A DNA stretch of 64,000 nt from Arthrobacter rhizosphaerae (GCF_023062595.1 NZ_JALLAN010000003.1:313632-377631), one strand, 5' to 3'; numbered from the stretch's first letter, positions 9,371 through 19,163 are shown. The notes: generated by a model not told the origin, from the letters alone. Numbers and translations are program-made.

Positions 9371-9937
9371 ATGTCTGTCGAAAGCACCGAACAATCCACG
9401 CCCGTTGAGGCTGTTGAAGACCAGGACGATGCGCAGAACGACGCCGGGAACCCGGACAAGGGGTCTTCGGCAACCCGTCTGGAAGAAGAAGGCGACGTCG
9501 CAGCCGACTACCTGGAAGAGCTGCTGGACATCGCGGACATCGACGGTGACATTGACATTGAAGTCCGTAATGGACGTACTTATATCTCCATCGTGGCTGA
9601 GGATGATTCACCTGGCCTGGAGAGCCTCGTAGGCCCTGACGGAGAGGTACTGGAAGCACTGCAGGAGCTGACGCGGCTTTCGGTTCTGTCCGCCACCGAA
9701 AACCGTTCGCGGCTCGTCCTTGATATCAACGGATATCGCCAGGAGCGTGCCGGCCACCTTCAGAAAATCGCTGAAGATGCCGTCGCGTCAGTCAAAGAAT
9801 CCGGCAAGGCAGTGGCCCTGGAGCCGATGAGTGCCTATGAACGCAAGATCGTGCATGATGCAGTTGCCGATTTGGGACTCGTCAGCGAGTCCGAAGGTGA
9901 AGGCGCGGGCCGGCACATCGTTGTGTCCGCCGACTAA
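9371..9937 (+). CDS. khpB: Jag/KhpB-type single-stranded nucleic-acid-binding protein (KH and R3H)
   Basis: The 188-residue protein has an acidic N-terminus (to ~35), a KH-like region (DIDGDIDIEVRNGRTYISI...LVGPDGEVLEALQELTRL) and a C-terminal R3H domain (RQERAGHLQKIAEDAVASVKESG...ALEPMSAYERKIVHDAVAD). R3H proteins of this family bind RNA, and in firmicutes they partner KhpA in controlling cell elongation; the actinobacterial role is less clear. It starts immediately after yidC, so it is operonic, and matches the standard yidC-jag pairing. Confidence 0.92.
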   Translation: MSVESTEQSTPVEAVEDQDDAQNDAGNPDKGSSATRLEEEGDVAADYLEELLDIADIDGDIDIEVRNGRTYISIVAEDDSPGLESLVGPDGEVLEALQELTRLSVLSATENRSRLVLDINGYRQERAGHLQKIAEDAVASVKESGKAVALEPMSAYERKIVHDAVADLGLVSESEGEGAGRHIVVSAD

Positions 9938-9956
9938 GACTTCCGGCTGACTCATC

Positions 9957-10607
9957 ATGGTTGAACTGACCGAAACTGAACTCAAGGCCGCCATCACAAT
10001 CTTTGGCGACCGCCTGGAACTGGCCAAAAGATATGTGGAGCACCTCGCCACATCAGGTACCGAGCGTGGATTGATCGGTCCGCGTGAAGTGCCTCGCCTC
10101 TGGAGCCGTCACGTCCTGAACTGCGCCGTGATCGAAAGTGAAATTTCGCACGGCAGCCACGTTGCGGATGTTGGAAGCGGTGCCGGACTTCCGGGCCTGT
10201 GCCTTGCAATTGCCAGGCCGGATTTGGAGCTGACGCTCATCGAACCTCTTGAGCGGCGAGTGATCTGGCTGCAGGAAGTAGTGGATGATCTCGGTCTCGA
10301 TAACGTCACCGTGATGCGGACGCGGGCCGAACTGGCCGTAGGAATGGTGACCGCCGACGTCGTTACCGCCAGGGCGGTTTCCGCTCTTTCAAATTTGGCC
10401 GGCCTCACCATCCCGCTACTTGCAGGGCAGGGTGAAGTAGTGGCAATTAAGGGCAGAAGCGCCCACGAAGAAATTGATAAAGCCGCCAAGGTCATCCGAA
10501 AACTCGGAGGCGTTGAGACGTCTGTTGTAGTAGTTGGGCAGGAACTCCTGGAGGAGCCCACAACAGTGGTGCGAATCATTGTGAAGTCGGCTCAAAAGAT
10601 CGCCTAG
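9957..10607 (+). CDS. rsmG: 16S rRNA (guanine527-N7)-methyltransferase RsmG
   Basis: RsmG methylates G527 of 16S rRNA using S-adenosylmethionine; loss gives low-level streptomycin resistance in several bacteria. The 216-residue protein shows EVPRLWSRHVLNCAVI, the SAM-binding motif VADVGSGAGLPGLCLAIARP, and VVTARAVSALSNLAGLTIPLL, all typical of the family (formerly GidB). The ATG at 9957 follows khpB by 19 bp. A length of 216 aa is normal. It ends the rpmH operon before parAB. Confidence 0.96.
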   Translation: MVELTETELKAAITIFGDRLELAKRYVEHLATSGTERGLIGPREVPRLWSRHVLNCAVIESEISHGSHVADVGSGAGLPGLCLAIARPDLELTLIEPLERRVIWLQEVVDDLGLDNVTVMRTRAELAVGMVTADVVTARAVSALSNLAGLTIPLLAGQGEVVAIKGRSAHEEIDKAAKVIRKLGGVETSVVVVGQELLEEPTTVVRIIVKSAQKIA

Positions 10608-10693
10608 TCGCTGGCCATGCGCCATTCGTCTGGAGGGGTAAGCAGTTAGGCTAGTGAACGGCATGAAAAGCCGAATGAGAGTGAGAGTGTCAC

Positions 10694-11758
10694 ATGACGA
10701 GTAGCGAAGCCTCCACGCAGCGGATTCCGCCGTTTGTGTCTTTGGGGTCAGCGCGTGCCATGGTGGCGCCTTCCACGACTCAGGCTTTGCCGCCGTTCCG
10801 CGCTGGCTCGATTTTCGGGGAAGCCAGCCTTGCAGTTTCACGTGAAACTATCTCTGGGGGGCTCAGCAACGTTATGGACACCATGGACGATTCCAGCCCC
10901 ATCGCGAGGGACCTTGCCCACGAGAACAGACGCCGTGAACGGCTTCTGGGCCGTGAGCTTCCTAAACCTGACAAGACGCGAGTCTTCACCGTCTCGAATC
11001 AAAAGGGAGGCGTGGGTAAGACCACCACGACGGTTAACATTGCGGCCGCCCTTGCCGCGGCTGGACTCCAGGTGCTCGTCATTGACATTGATCCGCAGGG
11101 CAATGCGTCAACTGCCCTCGGCGTCGAACACCACGCGGACATCGACAGCATCTACGACGTCCTGATCAACGACATACCGTTGCATGAAGTTGTTGCGCCT
11201 TGCCCCGACGTCGAGAACCTGATCTGCGCTCCCGCCACCATCCACCTCGCCGGTGCAGAAATTGAGCTCGTCTCATTGGTTGCCAGAGAACAGAGACTCC
11301 GCAGGGCTATCGATGTCTATGCCAAGGAGCGCGCCAAGAATGGCGAGGAACGCCTCGACTACATCTTCATCGACTGCCCACCCAGCCTTGGCCTCCTCAC
11401 CGTCAACGCATTCTGCGCTGCGGATGAAGTTCTCATTCCCATCCAGTGTGAGTACTACGCACTGGAAGGTCTGAGCCAGCTGTTGAAGAACATCGAGATG
11501 ATCCAGAAGCACCTGAACGCAGATCTCGAGGTGTCGACAATTCTCCTGACGATGTATGACGGGCGAACCAACCTGGCGGCCCAAGTGGCAGCCGAGGTTC
11601 GCCAGCACTTCCCGAAGCAAGTCCTGGGCGCTGTAGTTCCGCGCTCTGTCCGTATCTCGGAAGCGCCAAGCTACCAACAGACCGTGATGACGTATGACCC
11701 CTCCTCCAGCGGCGCACTTTCGTATTTGGAAGCTGCCGCCGAAATTGCTGAACGCTAG
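10694..11758 (+). CDS. parA: Chromosome partitioning ATPase ParA (Soj)
   Basis: ParA is a deviant Walker ATPase that binds the nucleoid and drives origin segregation together with ParB. In the 354-residue product the P-loop KGGVGKT is at 104-110, followed by [17 protein letters not shown] and [15 protein letters not shown]. The first ~95 residues are an extension compared with minimal Soj proteins. A perfect parS site lies in this extension, read as codons 48-52 (VSRET). A shorter start at ATG 10874 would leave parS in the leader; I kept the ATG at 10694 because the extension is open, and its tail ([14 protein letters not shown]) is conserved-looking. A 65-bp gap separates it from parB. Confidence 0.95.
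   Translation: MTSSEASTQRIPPFVSLGSARAMVAPSTTQALPPFRAGSIFGEASLAVSRETISGGLSNVMDTMDDSSPIARDLAHENRRRERLLGRELPKPDKTRVFTVSNQKGGVGKTTTTVNIAAALAAAGLQVLVIDIDPQGNASTALGVEHHADIDSIYDVLINDIPLHEVVAPCPDVENLICAPATIHLAGAEIELVSLVAREQRLRRAIDVYAKERAKNGEERLDYIFIDCPPSLGLLTVNAFCAADEVLIPIQCEYYALEGLSQLLKNIEMIQKHLNADLEVSTILLTMYDGRTNLAAQVAAEVRQHFPKQVLGAVVPRSVRISEAPSYQQTVMTYDPSSSGALSYLEAAAEIAER
10835..10848. other. parS: parS site inside the parA reading frame
   Basis: GTTTCACGTGAAAC, a perfect 14-bp palindrome and exact ParB-binding consensus. It lies within the N-terminal extension of parA, 2.3 kb before the next parS. Confidence 0.93.
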
Positions 11759-11823
11759 AATTTCAAGAATTGCACCAACCAGAGCCAGGACTGCCGGGCT
11801 CGTCCAATGGAGGGAATCATCCG

Positions 11824-13107
11824 ATGAGCGAAAAGAGACGCGGCCTGGGCCGTGGACTTGGAGCACTCATTCCAAGTTCCGCGCCGACTAACGTATCCGG
11901 CAACGGGTCACCGTCGCCGTCTCGGCCCGTGGATCTTTTCTTTCCTGAAGCACGCAAGACCCCCTCGGCGGTCCCTGCTCCCACAGAGGTTGATGCTGCC
12001 ACCGTCCCAATCTCAGAGAAACCGGCAAAGCCCGCTGTAGGTGGAACAAAGAAGGCCGCCGGCCCGGAGACGAACGGGCCAACCAAGGCAGCAGCTTCTG
12101 GTACCCGGAAGAGCGCCGCAACTCCGAAAGCTACTCCGGCTACTGGAGCCCAGCCCAAAGGCGCGGACCATGACAGTGATGCCCGCGCAGATCAAACTTC
12201 CGGCTCAGATGCCAGTCCATCAGTTGCCTCGGGTGAAACTGCCAACTCGGATATCGGGGACGCCAGCCAAGACGTTGAGCTGGTGGAAGTCCCAGGTGTC
12301 CGTTTCGCGGAAATTCCTGTTACGGACATTCATCCCAACCGGAAGCAGCCTCGTTCTATCTTCGATGAAGACGACATGGCTGAGCTCGTGCACTCTGTTC
12401 GCGAAATCGGTGTCCTCCAGCCAATTGTGGTGCGTACATCAACCGAAAAGGGTGGAGAACCTTACGAGCTCGTCATGGGTGAGCGTCGCTGGCGTGCAGT
12501 TCAGGCCGCAGGCCTGGCTACGATTCCTGCGATCGTCCGTGACACCACAGATGACGATCTTCTCAGGGACGCGCTGCTCGAGAACCTGCACCGAAGCCAG
12601 CTGAACCCTTTGGAGGAAGCTGCTGCTTATCAGCAGCTGCTCGAGGACTTTGGAACTACTCACGAGCAGTTGGCAGACCGCATCGGCCGTTCGCGCCCGC
12701 AGGTTTCCAATACGCTCAGATTGCTCAAGCTGCCGCCCTTGGTCCAGCGACGTGTTGCTGCCAGCGTAATATCGGCCGGCCATGCCCGGGCTCTACTCTC
12801 GCTGCCTGATGCCGCTGCTATGGAACGCCTTGCCCAGAAGATCGTGGCGGAGGGAATGTCAGTTCGTGCTACGGAGGAAGCAGTCACTCTCTATCAGGCG
12901 CCGGCTTCTCCCACCAAGAACAACGTTCCACGCCCAGGGGCCAGGCACGAACGCTTGGATTATCTTGCATCGTCTCTTTCTGATCGCTTGGATACCAACG
13001 TCAAGATCTCCCTGGGTGCACGGAAGGGCCGTGTGAGCATCGAGTTTGCAAGCGTTGAAGATCTCAATCGCATTATGGAAGTTCTTGCTCCCAACTCAGA
13101 CAACTGA
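11824..13107 (+). CDS. parB: Chromosome partitioning protein ParB (Spo0J)
   Basis: ParB is a CTP-dependent clamp that loads at parS and spreads, recruiting condensin and stimulating ParA. The 427-residue protein begins [16 protein letters not shown], the ParA-interacting motif; then a low-complexity Ala/Pro/Lys linker (~25-155), the CTPase/N domain with [11 protein letters not shown] and [12 protein letters not shown] (around residue 219), the parS-reading helix-turn-helix ([26 protein letters not shown]) and a dimerisation tail. The ATG at 11824 has GGAGGG 10 bases upstream. The linker is longer than in Bacillus Spo0J. It is followed by a terminator hairpin that itself contains parS, then the gene-free parS region. 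Confidence 0.97.
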   Translation: MSEKRRGLGRGLGALIPSSAPTNVSGNGSPSPSRPVDLFFPEARKTPSAVPAPTEVDAATVPISEKPAKPAVGGTKKAAGPETNGPTKAAASGTRKSAATPKATPATGAQPKGADHDSDARADQTSGSDASPSVASGETANSDIGDASQDVELVEVPGVRFAEIPVTDIHPNRKQPRSIFDEDDMAELVHSVREIGVLQPIVVRTSTEKGGEPYELVMGERRWRAVQAAGLATIPAIVRDTTDDDLLRDALLENLHRSQLNPLEEAAAYQQLLEDFGTTHEQLADRIGRSRPQVSNTLRLLKLPPLVQRRVAASVISAGHARALLSLPDAAAMERLAQKIVAEGMSVRATEEAVTLYQAPASPTKNNVPRPGARHERLDYLASSLSDRLDTNVKISLGARKGRVSIEFASVEDLNRIMEVLAPNSDN

Positions 13108-13120
13108 GCCTTCTTCTTTG

Positions 13121-13150
13121 AGGGGCCTGTTTCACGTGAAACAGGCCCCT
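13121..13150 (+). terminator. parS: parB terminator: 30-bp perfect palindrome with parS at its centre
   Basis: Positions 13121-13150 form an uninterrupted perfect palindrome: AGGGGCCTGTTTCAC followed by its exact reverse complement. The central 14 bp (13129-13142) are the exact parS. A T-rich run (TTTTTGTTTTAT, 13150-13161) follows, giving a rho-independent terminator for parB. One element therefore appears to serve both as terminator and as ParB loading site. Confidence 0.85.
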
Positions 13151-13853
13151 TTTTGTTTTATGTCTGTGTTCTTCATGGTTGGCATAGCTTCGACTTGTTG
13201 TCGGTTCAAGGTTGGAGTGGGCACCCGCTTTTGTTTGCTGTCGCTGATTTCAAGTTTGAGTTGGGTGTCAGGATGCCCTTGCTGCCTTGGAAGTCGCAGC
13301 GCTGCTGAGCGCAAAAGTCTGAAAGCTCCACCCCAGTTAATGCTTCTGGGCTTCATGTGACGGCACCTGGTAGTGGTTACTGTTGGTCCCCAGACTCTTG
13401 CTGGCTTTCTTTTGGAGATACATGAGGCTCAATTTGTAGGCTTCCCCGTTGTCTTGAGGGCTATCCGTCGGTGCAATATCCGACTAGGAGCCAGTTGATC
13501 ACGATGAGTTCCAGCCTGGCATACTGTTTGAGCAGCTAATGGCCAGGTATTTTGCCAGTCGATTTGGGCTGCCGTCTTGGACTCGGTTGCCCAATCAGAG
13601 TACTAGCCCCATCTTCTTTGGTAGCCGTCCCACTTCAACGTCATCTTGGAAACCACAAGTTCCGTGATCAAACGTCATCCTGGAATCAAGCGTTGTGTGC
13701 TTAGGCGTGATCTTGTAGATCTTTCACATGGAACGTGTGCTTCGGAGCCATACTGAAATACAGTGCTCTGTTCTTGTTTTGCCGTCCGTGCAAGCTGCCG
13801 GCCCGATTCTTCCGGGTTGAAGTGTACGAGTGGATACCACGCGGCTTTGTCCT

Positions 13854-13867
13854 GTTTCACGTGAAAC
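13854..13867. other. parS: parS site
   Basis: Exact GTTTCACGTGAAAC; the palindrome extends to 16 bp (TGTTTCACGTGAAACA). Confidence 0.95.
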
Positions 13868-14306
13868 AACAACCCGTAGCGACCCCACTATTTCTGTAAC
13901 TCAACTCGTCGCGAATGGCAGTTCACGTTATTTGACCACCTGCGCACATTCTCGACGAACTGCAATCGAGCCGCGCGTCGGATCCCGAGGACCGTCTTGG
14001 ATCGCTTCCGGTGGAACCCTTGCACCTCGGCCACTCAATCACTGCACGGAACCTGCACTCAAGGTGCCGCCGCAAGGCGAACCTCGCATGTGAAAATCAA
14101 CAGGGAGTACGGGCGCGACGCTAGGTTCCCATGTCTTTCTGGCAAGTTCCCGATATTATTTGCGGACTTGGAGTCTATCTGTCATCTTGCCCCGACTTTT
14201 GCACTTGGTATCGGGTGGCCATGGCTCATGCGGCCGCTACCGAGCTCCGAGCCCTTTCAGCACTAAGCGGGCGAACCAATATTCAGTGAGGCGCAAAATA
14301 GTGACT

Positions 14307-14320
14307 GTTTCACGTGAAAC
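14307..14320. other. parS: parS site
   Basis: Exact GTTTCACGTGAAAC; the palindrome extends to 18 bp (CTG...CAG). Confidence 0.95.
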
Positions 14321-14816
14321 AGCCGGTAGAGGCTGGCCCCGTTGGCCTTCTCTTCCTTCTAGCGGGCGTCGGTGAATCTTCGAAGCAGAGAGCCGTGCTG
14401 CGCCTTCCCCCGCCGTGCTGAGGCGTTGGTACCTGGACATCAAGAGGCTCTACCGGGCTGCAGGTCTACGGCTACTTGGCGCCTCAGCTGCCCTGTGGAC
14501 GCACTCAGAAATTAGCGCAGTCGTACCCAGACCTATCCCCTGCTGTCTACTGAGCATCCACACCTGCCCGGGGTGCCATGAATTGTCGGATAGCAGGAGA
14601 ATTGTCCTCGCTGGCCAGCTGTAAGGATTGTCCGGGCTCTACCGGCAACATCGAGCTTTGCAGATCGCCGCTATCGTTTATAGCGTCTTCAATGCCTATT
14701 CGAACGGTTGGCTTAATCCCTGACGATTGGACACTAAACATCTCCAGTCATACCTGGGCGTTCTGCCGACCCCTACTGGTGATGCCTAACAACCCCTGTG
14801 GTCATGACAGAGCAAT

Positions 14817-14830
14817 GTTTCACGTGAAAC
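14817..14830. other. parS: parS site
   Basis: Exact GTTTCACGTGAAAC; the palindrome extends to 18 bp (ATG...CAT). Confidence 0.95.
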
Positions 14831-15868
14831 ATGATCGAGCCCGAACCCGCTCTTTTTGATCGCTGGGTTTAGAGGTGTTACCAAAAGCATCGTGTTGTCG
14901 TTCCGAAGGGGGATCACAACAGCTCGGTAGTAACCCTGAGTCTTCAGGCAACCTGGGCAGCGGCCAAGGAACGCTGACCACGTTTCAAGGATGAATCAGA
15001 GGAGTTGTCGGATGGCGCGGGCATTACGATCATTCACACAGTCCCCTGTGCCCGGTGCCCTGGCAGCAAGGGATTAGGTGACAAGTCTATGGTGTGAGCC
15101 AGCAGGAGAGGATACTGAGTGTTTTCTCCCCTGGCCCAGATGCTCCGCGGGAGCCAACCCTCGGGGTTGCCAATCCAGCGGACTCCGAGGCTTACTCGCG
15201 GCTTCTTAGGATTAGTCCTGATAGTTACCGTCTCTGCGTGCCCACGCAGACCCGGCCGTAGCCAGGCGGCGCTAGTAATAGTCCCCGTTAAGGTGACCGG
15301 GACAGAGCTGTCACGAGGATCTTCCCTCCAGCCATGAAGACTACTTGAACGCTGTCAATAATCATTGAGGACACAGAGAGCTTTCACAGCGGCAAAGCTG
15401 ACCCGGTCCCGGTCTGGAGGACTTGGTCGCTCCCCCGGGTGCGTGGCGGCAACGAATGCAAATGACCAATAGTGCCTCCCGCCAGAACAGCAAGTTGGTA
15501 TGTGCCACCGTGGAGCGTCGTGCGCCAACCCCTACAGCCATGGCTTCTAACGACTACAAGAGTCGACTCAGTCCGATGGTGTACTGGGGCTTCGTTGTTG
15601 ATCGTAAGCGACTAGGCCAGCGTCCCCTGTGGGATCGGACCACTGGGTCTGAATGTGGTGTGGCATCCACTTGAGGGTGGCGGATTCCGTGCTCCGAGAT
15701 TCCTATCCTTGTACACGATGTCCACCTTGCACTTGGGGTGTGGGTTCAATCTTGCTGTTCTCTTCGTATGCTCAGCGGCTCAAAAATCATAACAGCTTGA
15801 ACCTGGCCGAGCCGCTAGAGCGGGGTGTGCACAACTCAGATGCCGGTGGATATCGCGGTGGATATCCA

Positions 15869-15889
15869 TGTGGATAACTTTGTGGACAA
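15869..15889 (-). other. DnaA-box pair in the parS region
   Basis: TGTGGATAA (15869-15877), the exact complement of TTATCCACA, and TGTGGACAA (15881-15889), complement of TTGTCCACA, lie in tandem in the same orientation, centres 12 bp apart. They are about 8.8 kb from the oriC boxes. Confidence 0.7.
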
Positions 15890-15984
15890 GGACGCAGTCC
15901 CGCCGTCTTGTACTCGTGGGTCCGTGCGTCACGACTGACACTGATGCGTCCTGCCTTCGGTACCGATTTCCGATTCCTGCGAAT

Positions 15985-15998
15985 GTTTCACGTGAAAC
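15985..15998. other. parS: parS site
   Basis: Exact GTTTCACGTGAAAC; no palindromic extension beyond 14 bp. Lies about 100 bp from a DnaA-box pair. Confidence 0.95.
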
Positions 15999-16224
15999 GA
16001 CTCTGAAAACCTGGTCCACCAGTCATAGGATCCAGATACGAATGAAAAGACGCCTGAAAACGGTGGTTTCTCGCGTCTGCACGGTATGCCTCCTTGCCGA
16101 TGAACCCATTCTGCTACCCGCAGCTGCTGCGCCGCACTTCGGGAACGCTACGGTGCTTTGAGAATCTGGAGTGGTGCGGACTAACCGAACGACATCATGC
16201 CCTGTGAATTTCCCCACTTCCACC

Positions 16225-16245
16225 TGTGGGTAACGCTGTGGATAA
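16225..16245 (-). other. Second DnaA-box pair in the parS region
   Basis: TGTGGGTAA (16225-16233, one mismatch) and the perfect TGTGGATAA (16237-16245) are arranged with the same 12-bp centre spacing and orientation as the pair at 15869-15889, which argues against chance. Confidence 0.65.
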
Positions 16246-16865
16246 CTTTTGGATGAACTGTGGAATACTCCAGTCCGTGAAGTGCCGACCGCTTCCCAAT
16301 TTGACGTTTTGCCCTCTCGAGGAACGGCAAAAAATGTCGTCAAAAATTCCCTGCTGTCCGGTCAGAGTCAGAGTCCCTTGTGCTCGCCACAGTAAATATT
16401 GTCGTCGGTCATGATGACTCAGCTCCTTGCAAGCAAGGAACAAGACTTGGCCTGGAACGCAGCGTCACTTTCCCTGGGCTCGTAAGAAACAGACGTGCTT
16501 GCGGTCGGGCATGCCGCCGACACCTGGAGTGCGCGTCAGTTGCTTCGCCAACCCCTACTATGAGGCTGCGATGAGCCGAGTTCTATTGCGGCTGTATGCA
16601 CCTTGAGGAGTTAGGCAGGCAGCTCGGACTATCGCTGCCTAACTGCCGCCAACCCTGTGGTCTAGCTGAACCCAATGGCTCGCGCACCTAGCCCTATGGC
16701 GAGAGCAGCTGACTGTCAAATGATCGGAAGCAAGCAGATGGGTGGTTCCGACTCTCCTGGCCTGGGGGCTGTCGGGTGGTAGCCGGGGTCTGGGGATGAT
16801 TGATGTGCTCTTCTTCTACCCTTCGCTTTTCCGCCGACGACGTCGGTTACGTCAGTCGACGTTCG

Positions 16866-16879
16866 GTTTCACGTGAAAC
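16866..16879. other. parS: parS site
   Basis: Exact GTTTCACGTGAAAC, 14 bp. Confidence 0.95.
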
Positions 16880-17374
16880 ACTCTGGTCCAAGAGTCGTGG
16901 TTTCCTGGTGAGTCATCATGGGTCAACTTCGTCGGACGGCTGCAGCGGAGCGCTACTCCCGTGAGATAGCAATCGTAGCCGTCGTTTGGCTAAGAGATGT
17001 CCACATCGGGTACGCCGCAAATACAGTATACCGGCGCCGCTGATTGTGTCTGGTCCGTTAATCACGCTCAACTGAACAACGTCGTTTGTGGAAGTTGTGA
17101 ATGTACACCTGGCTGGGCTTGGGCATTCGGTGTCTGTCTCGTCCTCCCGGCTCCCCGAAGTATGGATGCTAATGGCGTTAGGCGTACCGAACTGATCACA
17201 CCCGCTGCCGGTGTGATTCGATGATCGCCTTGAATGTCTTCTCGGCTGTTATGCCATCTGTTTCCGTGGTCGAGCGCCTTGGTTCCTGGCCAATGCTGAT
17301 AACCACATTAATTGTGAACATGGACCCGAGGCTTGAATCAGGAAGTTCAGCCCGCGGAGGGTCGATCCTTCAAT

Positions 17375-17388
17375 GTTTCACGTGAAAC
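17375..17388. other. parS: parS site
   Basis: Exact GTTTCACGTGAAAC; 18-bp palindrome (ATG...CAT). Forms a close pair with the next site, 58 bp centre to centre. Confidence 0.95.
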
Positions 17389-17432
17389 ATGCTTAGCGCC
17401 TTTCCAAGGAGTGATAGTCGGTTGCAGTTGAT

Positions 17433-17446
17433 GTTTCACGTGAAAC
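17433..17446. other. parS: parS site
   Basis: Exact GTTTCACGTGAAAC; 16-bp palindrome. Second member of the only tightly spaced pair in the window. Confidence 0.95.
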
Positions 17447-18004
17447 ACTTCAGTTAGCGTATGAAGGCCAGTGGAGAAGATTCATAGCGAGCGATGCCGC
17501 TAAATGCGATGGACTTAGCCGGGACGATTGCGATTACCCCGTCTATGGGTAACGGAGGCACCCCCGAAGGCCCACGAGGAGTTCATACACGAGAAGTGAT
17601 TCCCTGGGACGTATTCCCCTACTGCTGAAGTTTCTGTTAATAACTCCCGGACTCGAGTGAAGGGATGGAGCGCCACGGTTGCAAAGGAACCGAAAGTCTC
17701 ATTTCTTGGTGGTTTCTACTCCCCGGCAAGGAGACTTAGTGCTTGAAAGCCACCTAGCCGGAAACCCCGTACGTCGAGATCATTCCCACAATCTCAAGTT
17801 CGATTGGGGATACAGTGAACCCGCCAATTAATCGTGTGACTCCCGACAATCCAGCGAATCTCTCTCTCGAACACCAAACACCGCTGGCCCAACAACCCGC
17901 CGGCATGGATTCATTCCGTTACTGGGTGTCCAGCCTCTGGAGCCTAATCGGCCACAGTTGCCGATACGCGCAGAAGGTGGGGCGGTTGTTGCACTCAGAA
18001 GCGC

Positions 18005-18018
18005 GTTTCACGTGAAAC
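18005..18018. other. parS: parS site
   Basis: Exact GTTTCACGTGAAAC, 14 bp. A degenerate relative (TATGTGAAAC) lies about 60 bp to the right. Confidence 0.95.
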
Positions 18019-18407
18019 CATCTCGTCCAGGTTTTCCGGTTGCACTCTGGAATGTGACCTGATCAGGTTTGGGTTCTGTATGTGAAACCTGGTTGCTGTT
18101 CGCCCTCGTTCGAAGGATTAGCGCAGCTCCATCGTGAAGTGGTCTGCAGTAGAAGTCGGAATTTTTGTGCGCGGCCAGAGCTCCAGCTTGGGAAGCGCAC
18201 GTCAAGTGGCTCGAAGGGAGCCGTGGGATAGGAGCAAGGTGACTAGGCATGTAACTCCGTATGGCAACCTACCAAGTTGGCCAAGCGGCGCAGTGGTTAA
18301 CTGTCCCCTGTTCCGCGCCAGACTCATCTCAGTTTTTCTGAAGTAAACAGATTAAGAGCTGTTCTCCTCGCAAGGCCAACGGATTCGGTTCAGAGAGGGA
18401 ATCCAAT

Positions 18408-18421
18408 GTTTCACGTGAAAC
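18408..18421. other. parS: parS site (rightmost)
   Basis: Exact GTTTCACGTGAAAC, 14 bp. The last perfect parS before trxA, 7.6 kb from the parA-internal site. Confidence 0.95.
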
Positions 18422-18734
18422 GATGGATTGATGCCTTGCGGCTCGACAACGTGTCGCCGAAGTACAGCTATTACCTTGCAAACGGATGAAGGCTCAGTTG
18501 CCAGGGCCCAGAAGACCCCGGATAGACGAAACAAGCTGAAGGCCCGGAAAACAGGGGCTCTTCCCCGGCAGAGTGTAGCCGATTCTATGAGGAACCTGGC
18601 TACTCGTGGTTGTCGAGACGCCAGGTTCTGTTCCCAAGAAAAGACACCAAAGCAACAACAGGAATCTGTTGAATATCAGAAGAAAACTCCCACGGGCCAA
18701 CACGGGCGCTTGATCGATGCTCCGTGGCAGGCAC

Positions 18735-18764
18735 AAAAAAAGCGGCCCCCATAAGGGGGCCGCT
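18735..18764 (-). terminator. Terminator of trxA
   Basis: A 10-bp perfect GC stem (AGCGGCCCCC, loop ATAA, GGGGGCCGCT; 18741-18764) precedes a T-run when read on the minus strand (A-run 18735-18741). It lies 23 bp past the trxA stop and marks the end of the murJ-trxB-trxA block. Confidence 0.9.
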
Positions 18765-18787
18765 TTCTGCCAACTCTGCTTTGTGGG

Positions 18788-19114
18788 TCAGGACAGGACG
18801 TCCGCAAATTCCTTCTCAAAGAACTGCTTCGGCCTGGCGCCGATAACGGTGCTCTTCACTTCGCCGTCCTGGAACAGGTAGACAGCGGGAATCGAGGTGA
18901 TGCCGTATTCCGCGGCGATTGCGGGATTGTCATCCACGTTCACCTTGACGACTTCAACTTTTTCCCCGTACTGCACCGAGATCTCATCCAAGATGGGGCT
19001 CAGCTTACGGCAGGGGCCGCACCACTCTGCCCAGAAGTCGACAATAACCGGCTTTTCTGAGGCCAATACATCTGTGCCGAAACTGGAGTCTGTTACGTCT
19101 TTTGCGTTACTCAT
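18788..19114 (-). CDS. trxA: Thioredoxin
   Basis: A small cytoplasmic disulfide reductase of 108 residues with the active site WCGPC at residues 31-35 and the cis-proline segment SIPAVYLF. It is reduced by the thioredoxin reductase encoded just upstream (trxB, 49 bp apart, same strand), so the pair forms a complete NADPH-thioredoxin system. Length is standard. Location next to parB in the origin region is usual in actinobacteria. A strong terminator follows. Confidence 0.97.
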   Translation of the reverse strand: MSNAKDVTDSSFGTDVLASEKPVIVDFWAEWCGPCRKLSPILDEISVQYGEKVEVVKVNVDDNPAIAAEYGITSIPAVYLFQDGEVKSTVIGARPKQFFEKEFADVLS

Positions 19115-19163
19115 ACCTTGTCTTTCTCCCTAACTTGTAGCGGCGCCGTGAAACGTCTGAATC

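Larger units (their letters stand above)
13162..18734. other. Gene-free parS-rich region (centromere-like)
   Basis: About 5.6 kb without any frame that looks coding: open frames are at most ~110 aa, without family resemblance, with poor starts and many overlapping alternatives. Base composition is uneven and lower in G+C than the flanking genes in lines I tallied (47% for 17281-17340, 55% for 14161-14220, but 62% for 15481-15540). It contains nine of the window's eleven perfect parS sites, decayed parS-like remnants (CTTTCACATGGAAC 13721-13734; TATGTGAAAC near 18079) and two pairs of DnaA boxes. A short imperfect direct repeat (AACGTCATCNTGGAA) occurs near 13637 and 13671. No RNA gene or mobile element was recognised. 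Confidence 0.75.

Noticed and set aside
13721..13734. CTTTCACATGGAAC as an additional parS
   Set aside because: Three mismatches to the exact 14-bp palindrome; counted as a remnant, not a functional site.
18285..18320. tRNA-like sequence (GCGGCGCAGTGGTTAAC)
   Set aside because: No cloverleaf can be drawn around it: the T-arm motif GGTTCGA and an acceptor stem are missing.
18428..18754. 108-codon frame at the right end of the parS region
   Set aside because: Runs into the trxA terminator, is Lys/Arg/Gln-rich with no recognised fold and has no ribosome site. Other frames in 13162-18734 were rejected for similar reasons.
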